From Mesorhizobium terrae (GTDB lineage: Bacteria > Pseudomonadota > Alphaproteobacteria > Rhizobiales > Rhizobiaceae): 64,000 nucleotides of DNA. The stretch is from contig NZ_CP044218.1 of assembly GCF_008727715.1 (NCBI RefSeq), positions 4,943,501 to 5,007,500 of the forward strand, in the 5' to 3' direction. Of the stretch, positions 54,275-62,972 are shown piece after piece; the stretch's first letter is position 1, and each line of letters opens with the position of its first letter. The notes beneath the pieces were generated by a model. It had not been told where the DNA came from, ran no database searches, and saw nothing but the letters and a program-made list of their open reading frames with translations. Made by a program: the position numbers and the translations under genes.

Positions 54275-55261
54275 ATGAAGCGCAGCCGCCTGCCCCTCAC
54301 CGCCCTGCGATCCTTCGAGGTCGCCGGCCGTCACACGAGCTTCAGCCGCGCCGCCGAGGAACTGCACGTTTCGCAGGCGGCAATCAGCCGCCAAATCCGC
54401 GAACTGGAAACCACGCTGTCGACCCCGCTGTTCGAGCGCCTGCACCGCAAGGTGGTGCTGACCGAGACGGGCAAGGCCCTGCTCACGCAGTTGACCGCCA
54501 GTTTCGACGGCATCGAGAGAATGCTGGCCGATATCGCCGCACGCTGCCAGACCAAGACGGCCAGGGTGAGCTCCGACGCCTCGCTGGCCTCCTGCTGGCT
54601 GATCCCGCGGCTGGACCGCTTCCGGCGCGCCAATCCGGACATCGATGTGGTGCTGGACGTCGACCCTCGGCTGATCGAATTCCGCGCCGAGCAGGCCGAG
54701 CTGGCGTTGCGGTTCTCCTTCCACAACACCAGTTGGGCAAACAGCGAAGCGGAACGCCTCGCCTACGCCTATGAGACGCCGGTGGTGGCGCCGGTTCTGC
54801 TGGCAAACGGTGCGCCGATCGAAAAGCCGGGCGACCTGCGCCGCTTCACGCTTTTGCACGAGGAAAGCCGCGAACACTGGAAGAACTGGTTTCGCCTGGC
54901 CGGCGAAGAGGAGGCAGACGTGCGGGCTCCGGGTCCGATGTATGCCGACATGGCGCTGTCCAAGCAGGCGGCCTTGCTCGGCCATGGCGTCGCTTTGGTC
55001 GACCTTCTCTACATGCAGGACGAACTGGCCGCCGGCACGCTGATCAGGCCATTCGCCACCGAACTCAATTCCGGCGGTTATTTCCTCGTCGCCCGCAATC
55101 TGTCGAAGCTCAGCGAACCGGCCCGCATCTTCGCGGACTGGATACGGGCGGAGTTCGCGGCAAGCGTGGCGGCGCTGTCGTCAACCAAGGGTGAACGGTC
55201 CGTACTCGGCGCCGCAAGTGGGCATATTCCCTCCACTCGCCTATCTGAACCTTTGAATTGA
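54275..55261 (+). CDS. LysR family transcriptional regulator (GcvA-like)
   Basis: A 328-residue LTTR: N-terminal winged helix (LPLTALRSFEVAGRHTSFSRAAEELHVSQAAISRQIRELE) and a periplasmic-binding-like effector domain with the central TARVSSDASLASCWLIPRL segment. The pattern is of the GcvA branch. ATG at 54275 is preferred over 54269 because GAGG spacing then is eight bases. It is divergent from a small ORF and upstream of an LLM oxidoreductase (97 bp); one of these may be its target. Confidence 0.93.
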   Translation: MKRSRLPLTALRSFEVAGRHTSFSRAAEELHVSQAAISRQIRELETTLSTPLFERLHRKVVLTETGKALLTQLTASFDGIERMLADIAARCQTKTARVSSDASLASCWLIPRLDRFRRANPDIDVVLDVDPRLIEFRAEQAELALRFSFHNTSWANSEAERLAYAYETPVVAPVLLANGAPIEKPGDLRRFTLLHEESREHWKNWFRLAGEEEADVRAPGPMYADMALSKQAALLGHGVALVDLLYMQDELAAGTLIRPFATELNSGGYFLVARNLSKLSEPARIFADWIRAEFAASVAALSSTKGERSVLGAASGHIPSTRLSEPLN

Positions 55262-55358
55262 TCGTTCGCCGCTCCGCGCCGATGGTGCGTCTTGCCGAAG
55301 CGAACATCACCCGCCCTCCACCGGATCCCCTATCCGGCAACCAGAAATAGAGGTTTCC

Positions 55359-56390
55359 ATGTCGAACACCGTCGAATTCGGGCTGGATACGTTTGGCGAC
55401 GTCACCGCTGACGACGACGGCGCTCTGCTGCCGCAGGCCGAGGTCATCCGCAATGTCGTCGATGAGGCCGTGCTGGCCGATCAGCTCGGCATCGATTTCA
55501 TCGGCGTCGGCGAGCACCACCGCAACGACTTCGCCGTTTCCACGCCCGAGACCGTATTGGCCGGCATCGCCACGCGCACGAACCGCATCAAGCTGGGCTC
55601 GGCGGTGACGGTGCTGAGTTCCGATGATCCGATCCGGGTCTTCCAGCGGTTTTCCACCGTGGATGCGCTGTCCAACGGCCGCGCCGAAGTCATCCTCGGG
55701 CGTGGCTCCTTCACCGAATCCTTCCCGCTGTTCGGTTTCCAGCTCAGCGACTATGAAACGCTGTTCACCGAAAAGCTCGACCTGTTCGCGGCGCTCCTGA
55801 AGGGCGAGCCGGTCAGCTGGCAGGGTTCGATCCGGCCGCCGCTCAAGGACCAGTCCGTCTATCCGCCGATCGAGACCGGCACGCTGAAGACATGGATCGG
55901 CGTCGGCGGCAGCCCGGAATCCGTCGTGCGTGCAGCGCGTTACAACCTGCCCTTGATGCTGGCCATCATCGGCGGCAACCCGCAGCGCTTCCGGCCTTAT
56001 GTCGATCTCTATCACCAGGCGCTCGACCAGCTTGGCGGCGCAAAGCAGCCAATCGGCGTGCATTCGCCGGGCTATGTCGCCGATACCGACGAACAGGCGC
56101 GCGAGGAGCTTTGGCCGCATTACAAGAAGATGCACGACCGCATCGGCGGCGAACGCGGCTGGCCGCCGACCTCACGGGCCTCCTTCAATTCGGAGGCCGA
56201 TCTCGGTTCGCTTTATGTCGGCTCGCCCGAAACGGTGGCGCGCAAGATAGCGGCGACCGTGAAGGGACTGGGGGCTTCGCGCTTCCAGATGAAATATTCG
56301 TCCGGCCCGCTGCCGCACGAGAAGATGATGCACTCCATCGAACTTTACGGCTCGAAGGTCATACCGATGGTGCGCGATCTCATCGCGTAA
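55359..56390 (+). CDS. LLM class flavin-dependent oxidoreductase
   Basis: A 343-residue luciferase-like TIM-barrel enzyme using reduced flavin: VEFGLDTFGDVTADD at the start, GVGEHHRNDFAVSTPETVLAGIATRTNRIKLGSAVTVLSSDDPIRVFQRFSTVDALSNGRAEVILGRGSF is the core. Relatives are monooxygenases of alkanes, sulfonates or phosphates, or act on F420; substrate is unknown. AGAGG precedes the ATG. A strong terminator follows. Confidence 0.93.
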   Translation: MSNTVEFGLDTFGDVTADDDGALLPQAEVIRNVVDEAVLADQLGIDFIGVGEHHRNDFAVSTPETVLAGIATRTNRIKLGSAVTVLSSDDPIRVFQRFSTVDALSNGRAEVILGRGSFTESFPLFGFQLSDYETLFTEKLDLFAALLKGEPVSWQGSIRPPLKDQSVYPPIETGTLKTWIGVGGSPESVVRAARYNLPLMLAIIGGNPQRFRPYVDLYHQALDQLGGAKQPIGVHSPGYVADTDEQAREELWPHYKKMHDRIGGERGWPPTSRASFNSEADLGSLYVGSPETVARKIAATVKGLGASRFQMKYSSGPLPHEKMMHSIELYGSKVIPMVRDLIA

Positions 56391-56444
56391 GAAGTCCGTG
56401 ATTTCAGCCTCATAGGCAAGCAGGCTGACAGTCCGATTCAAGCA

Positions 56445-56482
56445 GAAAGCCCGGCGCGGTTTCCCGCGCCGGGCTTTCTTTT
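56445..56482 (+). terminator. Rho-independent terminator
   Basis: Perfect 15-bp stem GAAAGCCCGGCGCGG (56445-56459) with 56464-56478, TTTC loop, then TTTT. It ends the LLM gene and, as its other arm starts with GAAAG, can also serve the convergent MHS gene. Confidence 0.9.
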
Positions 56483-56496
56483 GACGAAGCGAATGC

Positions 56497-58383
56497 TCAA
56501 TCCTTGGCGTTCAGATCGGTGCCCAGCGTATCCTTGACGAAGAGCGTGCCGATGATGAGCGACATGGCCGCGAACACGATCGGGTACCAGAGGCCGTAAT
56601 AGATATCGCCCTTGGCCGCACTGAGCGCGAACACGGTTGCCGGAAGCAGACCGCCGAACCAGCCATTGCCGATGTGATAAGGCAGCGACATGCCGGTGTA
56701 GCGGATGCGGGTCGGGAACATCTCGACCAGGATCGCCGCGATCGGCCCGTACACCATCGTCACATAGAGGACGAGGATGAACAGGATGCCGATGACCATC
56801 GGCCAGTTCACGGCTGCGGGGTCAGCCACCATCGAGAAGGCGCCGGCGGCAGGAACGCTGTAGACGGTGACGTCAGCGGCACTGCCGGCCTCTTCCTGCG
56901 TGATCAGCTTGTCCTTCACCGCCTGGGCGGCCGGAACGGCGGTCTTCTCGCCGCCGCGAATGGCGGCAGCGTCGAGCTTCAGCTCCGGATTGGCCGTCAC
57001 GAAGGCGTCCAGCTTCTGGTCCGCCACCTTGGCGGCGGCACGCACCAGCGGATAGCCGCCGTCGTGCAGGGCGATGTTCACCGCCTTCGAGAAGGCGCCG
57101 TCCTTGGCCTTGGCCTGATCGCCGGCGGCGACGGCGTCGTAGGATTCGACCGTCTCCTTGCCGATCTTGACCGTGGCCGCGGTGCCCGGTGCGGCCGTGG
57201 TCACGACGTCATACGGAACCGAGTTCTTGGTAAGGAACGAGGTTGCGATGTCGCAGGATGTCGTGAACTTTGCCGTGCCCACCGGGTTGAACTGGAACTT
57301 GCAGTCGCCCGGAGCGGCGGTCACCGTCGCCCGTGTGTTCTGCTGTGCGGTGGCCAGCGCCGGATTGGCGGCCCAGGTCAACGCCTTGAACAGCGGGAAG
57401 TAGGTGACGATGGCGAGCGCCAGGCCAGCCATGATGATCGGCTTGCGGCCGATCTTGTCGGACAGCCAGCCGAACACGACGAAGAAGATGGAGCCCAGCG
57501 CCAGCGCGATAGCGATCATGATGTTGACCGAGTAGGCGTCGACCTTGAGCACGTTCTGCAGGAAGAACAGTGCGTAGAACTGGCCGGAATACCAGACAAC
57601 GGCCTGGCCGGCGGTGAGGCCGAACAAAGCGAGAAGCGCGATCTTGGCGTTCTTCCACTGGCCGAAGGCTTCCGACAGCGGCGCCTTGGAGCCCTTGCCC
57701 TCTTCCTTCATGCGCTGGAAGGTCGGCGATTCCGACAGCGAAAGCCGGATCCACACCGAAATGCCGAGCAGGACGAAGGACAGGATGAACGGAACGCGCC
57801 AGCCCCAAGCGGCGAAGGCTTCCTTGCCGAGCCAGCTCTGCACGATCAGGATGACGATCAGCGACAGGAACAGGCCAAGCGTCGCCGTGGTCTGGATCCA
57901 CGAGGTGTAGTAGCCACGACGATCGTCGGGCGCGTGCTCGGCGACATAAGTCGCGGCACCGCCATATTCACCGCCGAGCGCCAGGCCTTGCAGCATGCGC
58001 AGTGCGATCAGGATGACAGGCGCCGCGATGCCCCATGTTGCCGCTCCAGGGAGAATACCGACCAGGAAAGTCGACAGGCCCATGATGAGGATGGTGACCA
58101 GGAAGGTGTATTTGCGGCCGACGAGGTCGCCGATGCGGCCGAAGACCAGCGCGCCGAACGGGCGCACCAGGAAGCCGGCGGCAAACGCCAGCAGCGCGAA
58201 GATGTTGCGGGTCGCTTCCGGATATTGCGTGAAGAAGGTGGCGCCGATGAAGGCGGCCAGCGATCCGTAGAGATAGAAATCGTACCATTCGAAGACGGTG
58301 CCGAGCGACGAGGCGAAGATGACCTTCTTCTCCTCCCGCGTCATGCCGCGGCCTGTCCTGCCGGCGGTCTGTGCCATTGCCAT
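56497..58383 (-). CDS. MHS-family MFS transporter with large periplasmic insertion
   Basis: A 628-residue MFS permease of the metabolite:H+ symporter group (KgtP/ProP-like): EKKVIFASSLGTVFEWYDFYLYGSL and GLALGGEYGGAATYVAEHAPDDRRGYYTS are signatures. Twelve helices are visible, but between TM9 and TM10, in a periplasmic loop, sits an insertion of about 190 residues (about 336-524) with two cysteines 16 residues apart (DCKFQF, TSCDI). Relatives take up dicarboxylates or proline-betaine; substrate unknown. GGAGG precedes ATG 58383. Confidence 0.93.
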   Translation of the reverse strand: MAMAQTAGRTGRGMTREEKKVIFASSLGTVFEWYDFYLYGSLAAFIGATFFTQYPEATRNIFALLAFAAGFLVRPFGALVFGRIGDLVGRKYTFLVTILIMGLSTFLVGILPGAATWGIAAPVILIALRMLQGLALGGEYGGAATYVAEHAPDDRRGYYTSWIQTTATLGLFLSLIVILIVQSWLGKEAFAAWGWRVPFILSFVLLGISVWIRLSLSESPTFQRMKEEGKGSKAPLSEAFGQWKNAKIALLALFGLTAGQAVVWYSGQFYALFFLQNVLKVDAYSVNIMIAIALALGSIFFVVFGWLSDKIGRKPIIMAGLALAIVTYFPLFKALTWAANPALATAQQNTRATVTAAPGDCKFQFNPVGTAKFTTSCDIATSFLTKNSVPYDVVTTAAPGTAATVKIGKETVESYDAVAAGDQAKAKDGAFSKAVNIALHDGGYPLVRAAAKVADQKLDAFVTANPELKLDAAAIRGGEKTAVPAAQAVKDKLITQEEAGSAADVTVYSVPAAGAFSMVADPAAVNWPMVIGILFILVLYVTMVYGPIAAILVEMFPTRIRYTGMSLPYHIGNGWFGGLLPATVFALSAAKGDIYYGLWYPIVFAAMSLIIGTLFVKDTLGTDLNAKD

Positions 58384-58578
58384 GAGTGTTCCTCCCAAAT
58401 GCCCTCGATGCCGGGGGATCGACGCCCGCACCCTCCTCCGGATACGGACTCAAACCGGCTATCGGCACGGAATCTGACAGAAAGCGCCTGTCCTGAGGAC
58501 CGAGCAATTGGGATTATGACTTTGGTCTAATATGCGCGGCTGGCGCTGCCCTGCCCCGCAAGGAACAGGCGGAACGTG

Positions 58579-59370
58579 CTATCCGCCCAGCGCTTCAAGC
58601 AAGGCCACCGCCGCCATCATGTCGCGATGGCGGAAGGCGCGGCGCGCGACCGCTTCCGAATCCTGGCCCCAATGCTCGATCTGCCAGTCCTCGTCGACGT
58701 GGCCTGCCGTCCATGCCGTCTCGCCGGTCAATTCGCCGGCATCGACCGCCAGCGCCAGCAGCGCCGATCCGGTGATCGAGGTCATGACGTGGATAGCTGC
58801 CAGCCGGAACGGGTCGTTGCGGCGGGCAAGATGGGCACCGAGGACAGCGATCGATTCCCGCGGCTGTTCGACATGGATGACGCCTTCGGCCAGTTCGAAG
58901 CGGGCGCCGAGCGATGAACGCGCCCAGTCGATCACCGGGTCCCAATGCACGTTCTGGCGGTCGACCAGGCCCTGCGGGCTGTCGGCGCGGTAGCACAGCA
59001 GATCGGACGAGGCGAAGCGCAGAACATCTTCCAGCACCGCCTGCGGGTCGGAGGCAACGCCGTCGATGGCGGTGTTGACCAGCCGCAGCACCGGCATCGT
59101 CACCGGATCGATCGTCTCGGCCTGTGCCTCGAACTCCGCCGCAACGAGTGCCGCCGCCTTTTCGGTCGGCAGCGCCAGCAATGCCTTGCCTGGCGTGCGC
59201 ACCGACTTGCCGTCGAGATGGACGGCGAATGCATTCTCGACCGGCACGACCGAGGCGGCGGTGTAGAAGCGCTTCGGCAGCGGCGTCTTCATCTGGATCT
59301 GGGCGCGGCGCACCGGGTCCGGGTCGGAAAGCTGTTTGCCAGCCTCGAGATCGCTCAGAATGTCGCGCAT
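58579..59370 (-). CDS. ATP12-like F1-ATPase assembly chaperone
   Basis: A 263-residue ATP12-family protein, which binds F1 alpha subunit during ATP synthase assembly in alphaproteobacteria and mitochondria. Signatures: LPKRFYTAASVVPVENAFAVHLDGKSVRTPGKALLALPT at the start and RHRDMMAAVALLEALGG at the end, with FASSDLLCYRADSP and WDPVIDWA in the middle. It is on the minus strand, upstream of the MHS gene, and downstream of the rluA-like and EamA genes. Confidence 0.95.
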   Translation of the reverse strand: MRDILSDLEAGKQLSDPDPVRRAQIQMKTPLPKRFYTAASVVPVENAFAVHLDGKSVRTPGKALLALPTEKAAALVAAEFEAQAETIDPVTMPVLRLVNTAIDGVASDPQAVLEDVLRFASSDLLCYRADSPQGLVDRQNVHWDPVIDWARSSLGARFELAEGVIHVEQPRESIAVLGAHLARRNDPFRLAAIHVMTSITGSALLALAVDAGELTGETAWTAGHVDEDWQIEHWGQDSEAVARRAFRHRDMMAAVALLEALGG

Positions 59371-59384
59371 TGCCTATCCATCTT

Positions 59385-60302
59385 CTACGTCGTCTTCAGC
59401 CGCCTTGGCCGGTTGACGATGCTCAGTCCCGCGCCGATCAGGCCGAGCGCCAGAAAGATCTTCCAGGTCAGCGGTTCGCCGAGGATCAGCCAGCCGCATA
59501 TGACACTGAATGCAGGCGACAGGAAGGTGAAACTCGACAGCCCCGCCGCTGGATAACGCCGCATCAGCCAGAACCAGACGATATAGGTGATGGCAACGAC
59601 ATAAACGGCCTGGAACAGCAGCGCGCCGGTGGCCAGCGGCGTCACGTCGCGCAGCGCCGGGCCGGCCAGCGGCACCAGCGGGATCGCCATCAACGCGGAA
59701 ACCACGAGCTGATAGAGCAGAACCTTCTCGGCGCCGGCCGTCTGCAGCTTCGAGCGCTTGATAACCAGCGTGGTCAGTGCCCAGAACAGCCCCGCCGCGA
59801 GGCTGAGCAGATCGCCGGTCATGGTCGAAGGGCCGGCGGCGCCCAGCCGGTCGGAAAAGATCACCACCACCCCGCAGAAGGCCAGCGCGAGGCCGAGCAA
59901 TTTCTGCAGGGTCATGCGCTCGCCCAGCCAGAAATGCGCGCCGACCAGCACCCAGAACGGCATTGTGTTGACCAGCAAGGAGTTCCGCGCCACCGTCGTG
60001 TATTCCAGCGCCACGAAAACGAGGCAGAACTCGGCGCCGAACAGCAGGCCGGCCAGGATGCCGCCCCACAACGTGCCGTCCTTCTCGAACAGCCGGATGC
60101 CACGGAAGCGGCACCACAGGAAAACCAGCACGCAGGCAATCGCCGAGCGCGCCACGTTCAGGAAGATCGGGTTGTAGCCGGTGTTGGTGAGCTTGGCAGC
60201 GACGCCGTTCAGCCCCCAGGAGAAGGTCAGCGCCAGCATGAAAACCACCGCGGCGGTGTCGATGGCGTCGCGGCGGTCCAGACTATGGCTCGCAGTGCTC
60301 AT
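59385..60302 (-). CDS. EamA-type (DMT) inner-membrane transporter
   Basis: A 305-residue protein with ten predicted helices in two EamA repeats (about 20-150 and 165-295): VFMLALTFSWGLNGVAAKLTNTGYNP and the second repeat beginning GDLLSLAAGLFWALTTLVIKRSK. Substrate unknown; DMT exporters often carry amino acids or metabolites. ATG at 60302 with GGAGG six bases upstream is preferred to the upstream MKPARRMG start. The stop is 15 bp before ATP12 on the same strand. Confidence 0.92.
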   Translation of the reverse strand: MSTASHSLDRRDAIDTAAVVFMLALTFSWGLNGVAAKLTNTGYNPIFLNVARSAIACVLVFLWCRFRGIRLFEKDGTLWGGILAGLLFGAEFCLVFVALEYTTVARNSLLVNTMPFWVLVGAHFWLGERMTLQKLLGLALAFCGVVVIFSDRLGAAGPSTMTGDLLSLAAGLFWALTTLVIKRSKLQTAGAEKVLLYQLVVSALMAIPLVPLAGPALRDVTPLATGALLFQAVYVVAITYIVWFWLMRRYPAAGLSSFTFLSPAFSVICGWLILGEPLTWKIFLALGLIGAGLSIVNRPRRLKTT

Positions 60303-60403
60303 TCCCATCCTCCGCGCCGGCTTCAATCAGCCAGTTCCCTACAGGACGTGGGTGCTCGCGGCATGATCCAAGGCAAGCGGAGCGGTGGTTCACCGCCCTA
60401 CGG

Positions 60404-61387
60404 TTAGTCCTCGGCGCTTGCCTCGTCAAAGCCGAGCAGGTTCCAGCTCTGGCGCATATGCGGCGGCATCGGCGCGGTCACGTCGACGAAGCCCTTGTCG
60501 GGATGCGGGATGACGATGCGGCGGGCGTGCAGATGCAGGCGGTTTTGCATGCCGCCTGGGAAATCCCAATTGGTATCGGCTTCGAAATATTTCGGATCGC
60601 CGATGATGGGACAGCCGATATGGGCGGCGTGCACGCGCAGCTGATGGGTGCGGCCGGTGTAAGGCTCCATCTCAAGCCAGGACAATGATTGCGCCGCCTG
60701 CTCGACCACCCGGTAATAAGAGACCGCGTGGTCGGCGCCCTTCTCGCCATGCTTGGCGACGCGGACACGGTCGCCGTCGGGTGTCGGTTCCTTGACCAGC
60801 CAGGTCGAGATCTTGTCCTCGCGCTTCGGCGGCACGCCCTTCACCAGCGCCCAATAGGTCTTCTTGGTCTCGCGGGCGCGAAAAGCTTCCGACAGCTTCA
60901 TGGCAGCGAGCCGCGTGCGCGCAATGACCAGTACGCCGGACGTATCACGGTCCAGCCGATGCACCAGGCGCGGCTTCTCGCCCTTCTTGTTGCGCCAGGC
61001 CTCCAGCATGTCGTCGACATTGCGGGTCACGCCGGAACCGCCCTGCACGGCAAGACCCGCCGGCTTGTTGAAGACGAAGACCTTGTCGTCTTCGTGCAGC
61101 AGCATTTTCTTGAGTACGTCCGCATCGTCCTGATTGCGGATCGAGTAGCCGGTGAGCTGGTCGGCGCCACCCTTCTTGTCGACATCCAGCGGCGGAATGC
61201 GGATCACCTGCCCCGGCTCGACGCGGGTGTCGGTCTTGGCGCGGGCGCCGTTGACGCGCACCTGGCCGGAGCGCAGCAGCTTTTGCAACTGCACAAAGCT
61301 CAATCCGGGATAGTGGCTCTTGAACCAGCGATCGAGGCGCATGCCTGTTTCGCCGGCTTCCACCGTGATCTGTTCGACGCCTGCCAT
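60404..61387 (-). CDS. RluA family 23S rRNA pseudouridine synthase
   Basis: A 327-residue enzyme that isomerises uridine in rRNA. It has an N-terminal S4 RNA-binding domain (TGMRLDRWFKSHYPGLSFVQLQKLLRSGQVRVNGARAK) and the catalytic motif VHRLDRDTSGVLVIA with Asp146. The C-terminal RTHQLRVHAAHIGCPIIGDPKY is typical. Resembles RluC more than RluD by the S4 domain, but the exact target is not assigned. It lies near crcB and ATP12. Confidence 0.93.
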   Translation of the reverse strand: MAGVEQITVEAGETGMRLDRWFKSHYPGLSFVQLQKLLRSGQVRVNGARAKTDTRVEPGQVIRIPPLDVDKKGGADQLTGYSIRNQDDADVLKKMLLHEDDKVFVFNKPAGLAVQGGSGVTRNVDDMLEAWRNKKGEKPRLVHRLDRDTSGVLVIARTRLAAMKLSEAFRARETKKTYWALVKGVPPKREDKISTWLVKEPTPDGDRVRVAKHGEKGADHAVSYYRVVEQAAQSLSWLEMEPYTGRTHQLRVHAAHIGCPIIGDPKYFEADTNWDFPGGMQNRLHLHARRIVIPHPDKGFVDVTAPMPPHMRQSWNLLGFDEASAED

Positions 61388-61426
61388 GGGTCCGCCTTTA
61401 TTCTTCGAAGCGCGCCAATAGCACTA

Positions 61427-61527
61427 CTGCATCGGCCCGAAAATCGGAATCGATTTTCGGGCCGATGCAGCAGATTCAACATGTTAGAGCGTCCTTTGCG
61501 CGTCCAATTGGACGCGCGGCGCTCTAA
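61427..61527. repeat. Rhizobial palindromic mosaic element (two hairpins)
   Basis: First unit: 20-bp perfect stem (61427-61446 with 61451-61470, loop GAAT). Second unit: palindrome GCGCGTCCAATTGGACGCGC (61498-61517) inside outer arms TTAGAGC (61484-61490) and GCTCTAA (61521-61527). Such two-part units are typical of intergenic mosaic repeats of rhizobia (RIME-like), but I could not compare copies. The crcB stop codon lies in the second unit. Confidence 0.7.
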
Positions 61528-61904
61528 GGCAGCGTTCTTACGAGCCAAAGCCCGAGGAACAGCGCCAGAATCGCGCCAACGACACTGGCCAGCGCATAAC
61601 CCAGCGCCGTCAACGCCGCACCGCGCTCCCACAGCGTGGCGAAATCCAGCGAAAAGGCGGAGAAGGTGGTGAAGCCGCCGAGGATGCCGGTGGCGACGAA
61701 CAGGCGCAATTCCGAGGAAGCGCCGCCGTAGCGGCGCGACAGCGTGGCGATGAAGGCCCCCATGACGAAGGAGCCGATGATGTTGATGACCATCGTGCCC
61801 CAGGGAAAATTGGGGCCGACAAGCCTGAGCGCGCCAAGATTGAAGAGATGGCGGATGCCGGCGCCGATCGCGCCGCCAACCGCCACGAGGAGAAGATGAA
61901 GCAT
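61524..61904 (-). CDS. crcB: Fluoride exporter CrcB
   Basis: A 126-residue four-helix fluoride channel: VAVGGAIGAGIRHLFNLG at the start, GTMVINIIGSFVMGAFIATLS (Asn-Gly-Ser motif) and GILGGFTTFSAFSLDFATLW (the FTTFSTF-type fluoride track) are hallmarks. It acts as a dual-topology dimer in the inner membrane. The stop codon (61524-61526) is provided by the palindromic repeat, which probably arrived at the gene's end. No fluoride riboswitch is seen before it. Confidence 0.95.
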   Translation of the reverse strand: MLHLLLVAVGGAIGAGIRHLFNLGALRLVGPNFPWGTMVINIIGSFVMGAFIATLSRRYGGASSELRLFVATGILGGFTTFSAFSLDFATLWERGAALTALGYALASVVGAILALFLGLWLVRTLP

Positions 61905-61932
61905 CGCCCTCTTCCGTGTCGCCGGTCGCGAT

Positions 61933-62760
61933 TTACGCCTCGGCCTTCTTGCCCTTGTTGGACGAGATCATCTTCCAGTTCTTGTAGAACATGGAGTTGA
62001 TGCGCTCGACGCTCATCGAAACAATCTTCAGCAGCGCCGCAACCACGCCCGGCACCGGGGACGGGCGGATGACGTCCATGAACACGCAGTAGCGGCGGCC
62101 GTCATACTCGTTGACCGAGCGGTGCAGCAGCGTGTCGTCGAAGATGTACATCGGATTGTCGTGCCAGTAGTTCCTGGCATCCTGGCATTCGACGAAGATC
62201 TCGGCGTTGACCGGGATCAGGTTGTACAGCACGCGCAAGGAGAGCCGCAGCGGCCCGAAATGCCAGGAGGTCGATTCCCGTCCCGAGAACACCGAAACGG
62301 CGATGGTCTTCACATATTTGAAGTCCTTGTTGAACTCCGGAACGTTGTCGATCTTGTGCTTGCCGTACCACTGGTAGACATACATGCCGCGCCGGCCGGT
62401 GCCGAAATTGGCGTCGATGTCAGCGATGATCTCGTTGCGGCGCTCCTTGAAAACGTCGAGCACCTCGTTGACTTCGCGCTGATAATCGGCCGGAAACTGC
62501 TCCAGCTTCCACACGCCCCAGTTCTTGTAGGAAATCAGGTCGACCAGCAGGTTGAACGGCGACAGCAGCCAGGTGAACATGCCGTTGCCGGTGAAATAGA
62601 GGCTGAACAGCCGCTGGTCTTTCTTCTTGTTGCGCAGCACGTCGATAAGGCCGCAGACGAGCCAGATCAGCGTGATGATGGGAATGAAATAGAAGCCGAC
62701 CCCCAAAATCACCACGGCGATGGCGGCTTTGCGGATTGCCTTGCGTTGATCTTTGGTCAT
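61933..62760 (-). CDS. Aspartyl/asparaginyl beta-hydroxylase-like (LpxO-type) protein
   Basis: A 275-residue protein with N-terminal membrane helices (about residues 12-40, AIAVVILGVGFYFIPIITLIWLVCGLIDVL) and the iron/2-oxoglutarate hydroxylase domain, with DARNYWHDNPMYIFDDTLLHRSVNEYDGRRYCVFMDV containing the Fe-binding His and the Arg that binds 2-oxoglutarate. LpxO hydroxylates lipid A acyl chains. ATG at 62760 is preferred to 62823. It lies between crcB and rarA, both on the same strand. Confidence 0.88.
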   Translation of the reverse strand: MTKDQRKAIRKAAIAVVILGVGFYFIPIITLIWLVCGLIDVLRNKKKDQRLFSLYFTGNGMFTWLLSPFNLLVDLISYKNWGVWKLEQFPADYQREVNEVLDVFKERRNEIIADIDANFGTGRRGMYVYQWYGKHKIDNVPEFNKDFKYVKTIAVSVFSGRESTSWHFGPLRLSLRVLYNLIPVNAEIFVECQDARNYWHDNPMYIFDDTLLHRSVNEYDGRRYCVFMDVIRPSPVPGVVAALLKIVSMSVERINSMFYKNWKMISSNKGKKAEA

Positions 62761-62972
62761 ATCGAGCCTGGCGCCGGGCGCCACCCTTTTTGAGAGTTCG
62801 CCGCGCCCTCGGCAGCGACGCATTTACCCCAGTGTCGGCTGCATAAGCTTATTCACGATTGCGCACAAGACGGACGCCGGGTCAGTTCCTGTGAACGAGG
62901 ACATAAAGCGGAGTAAAAAGGTCATTATTTTGGAAGACACCAGCAATATGGGCTGATGCCGAGAAACCGGCC

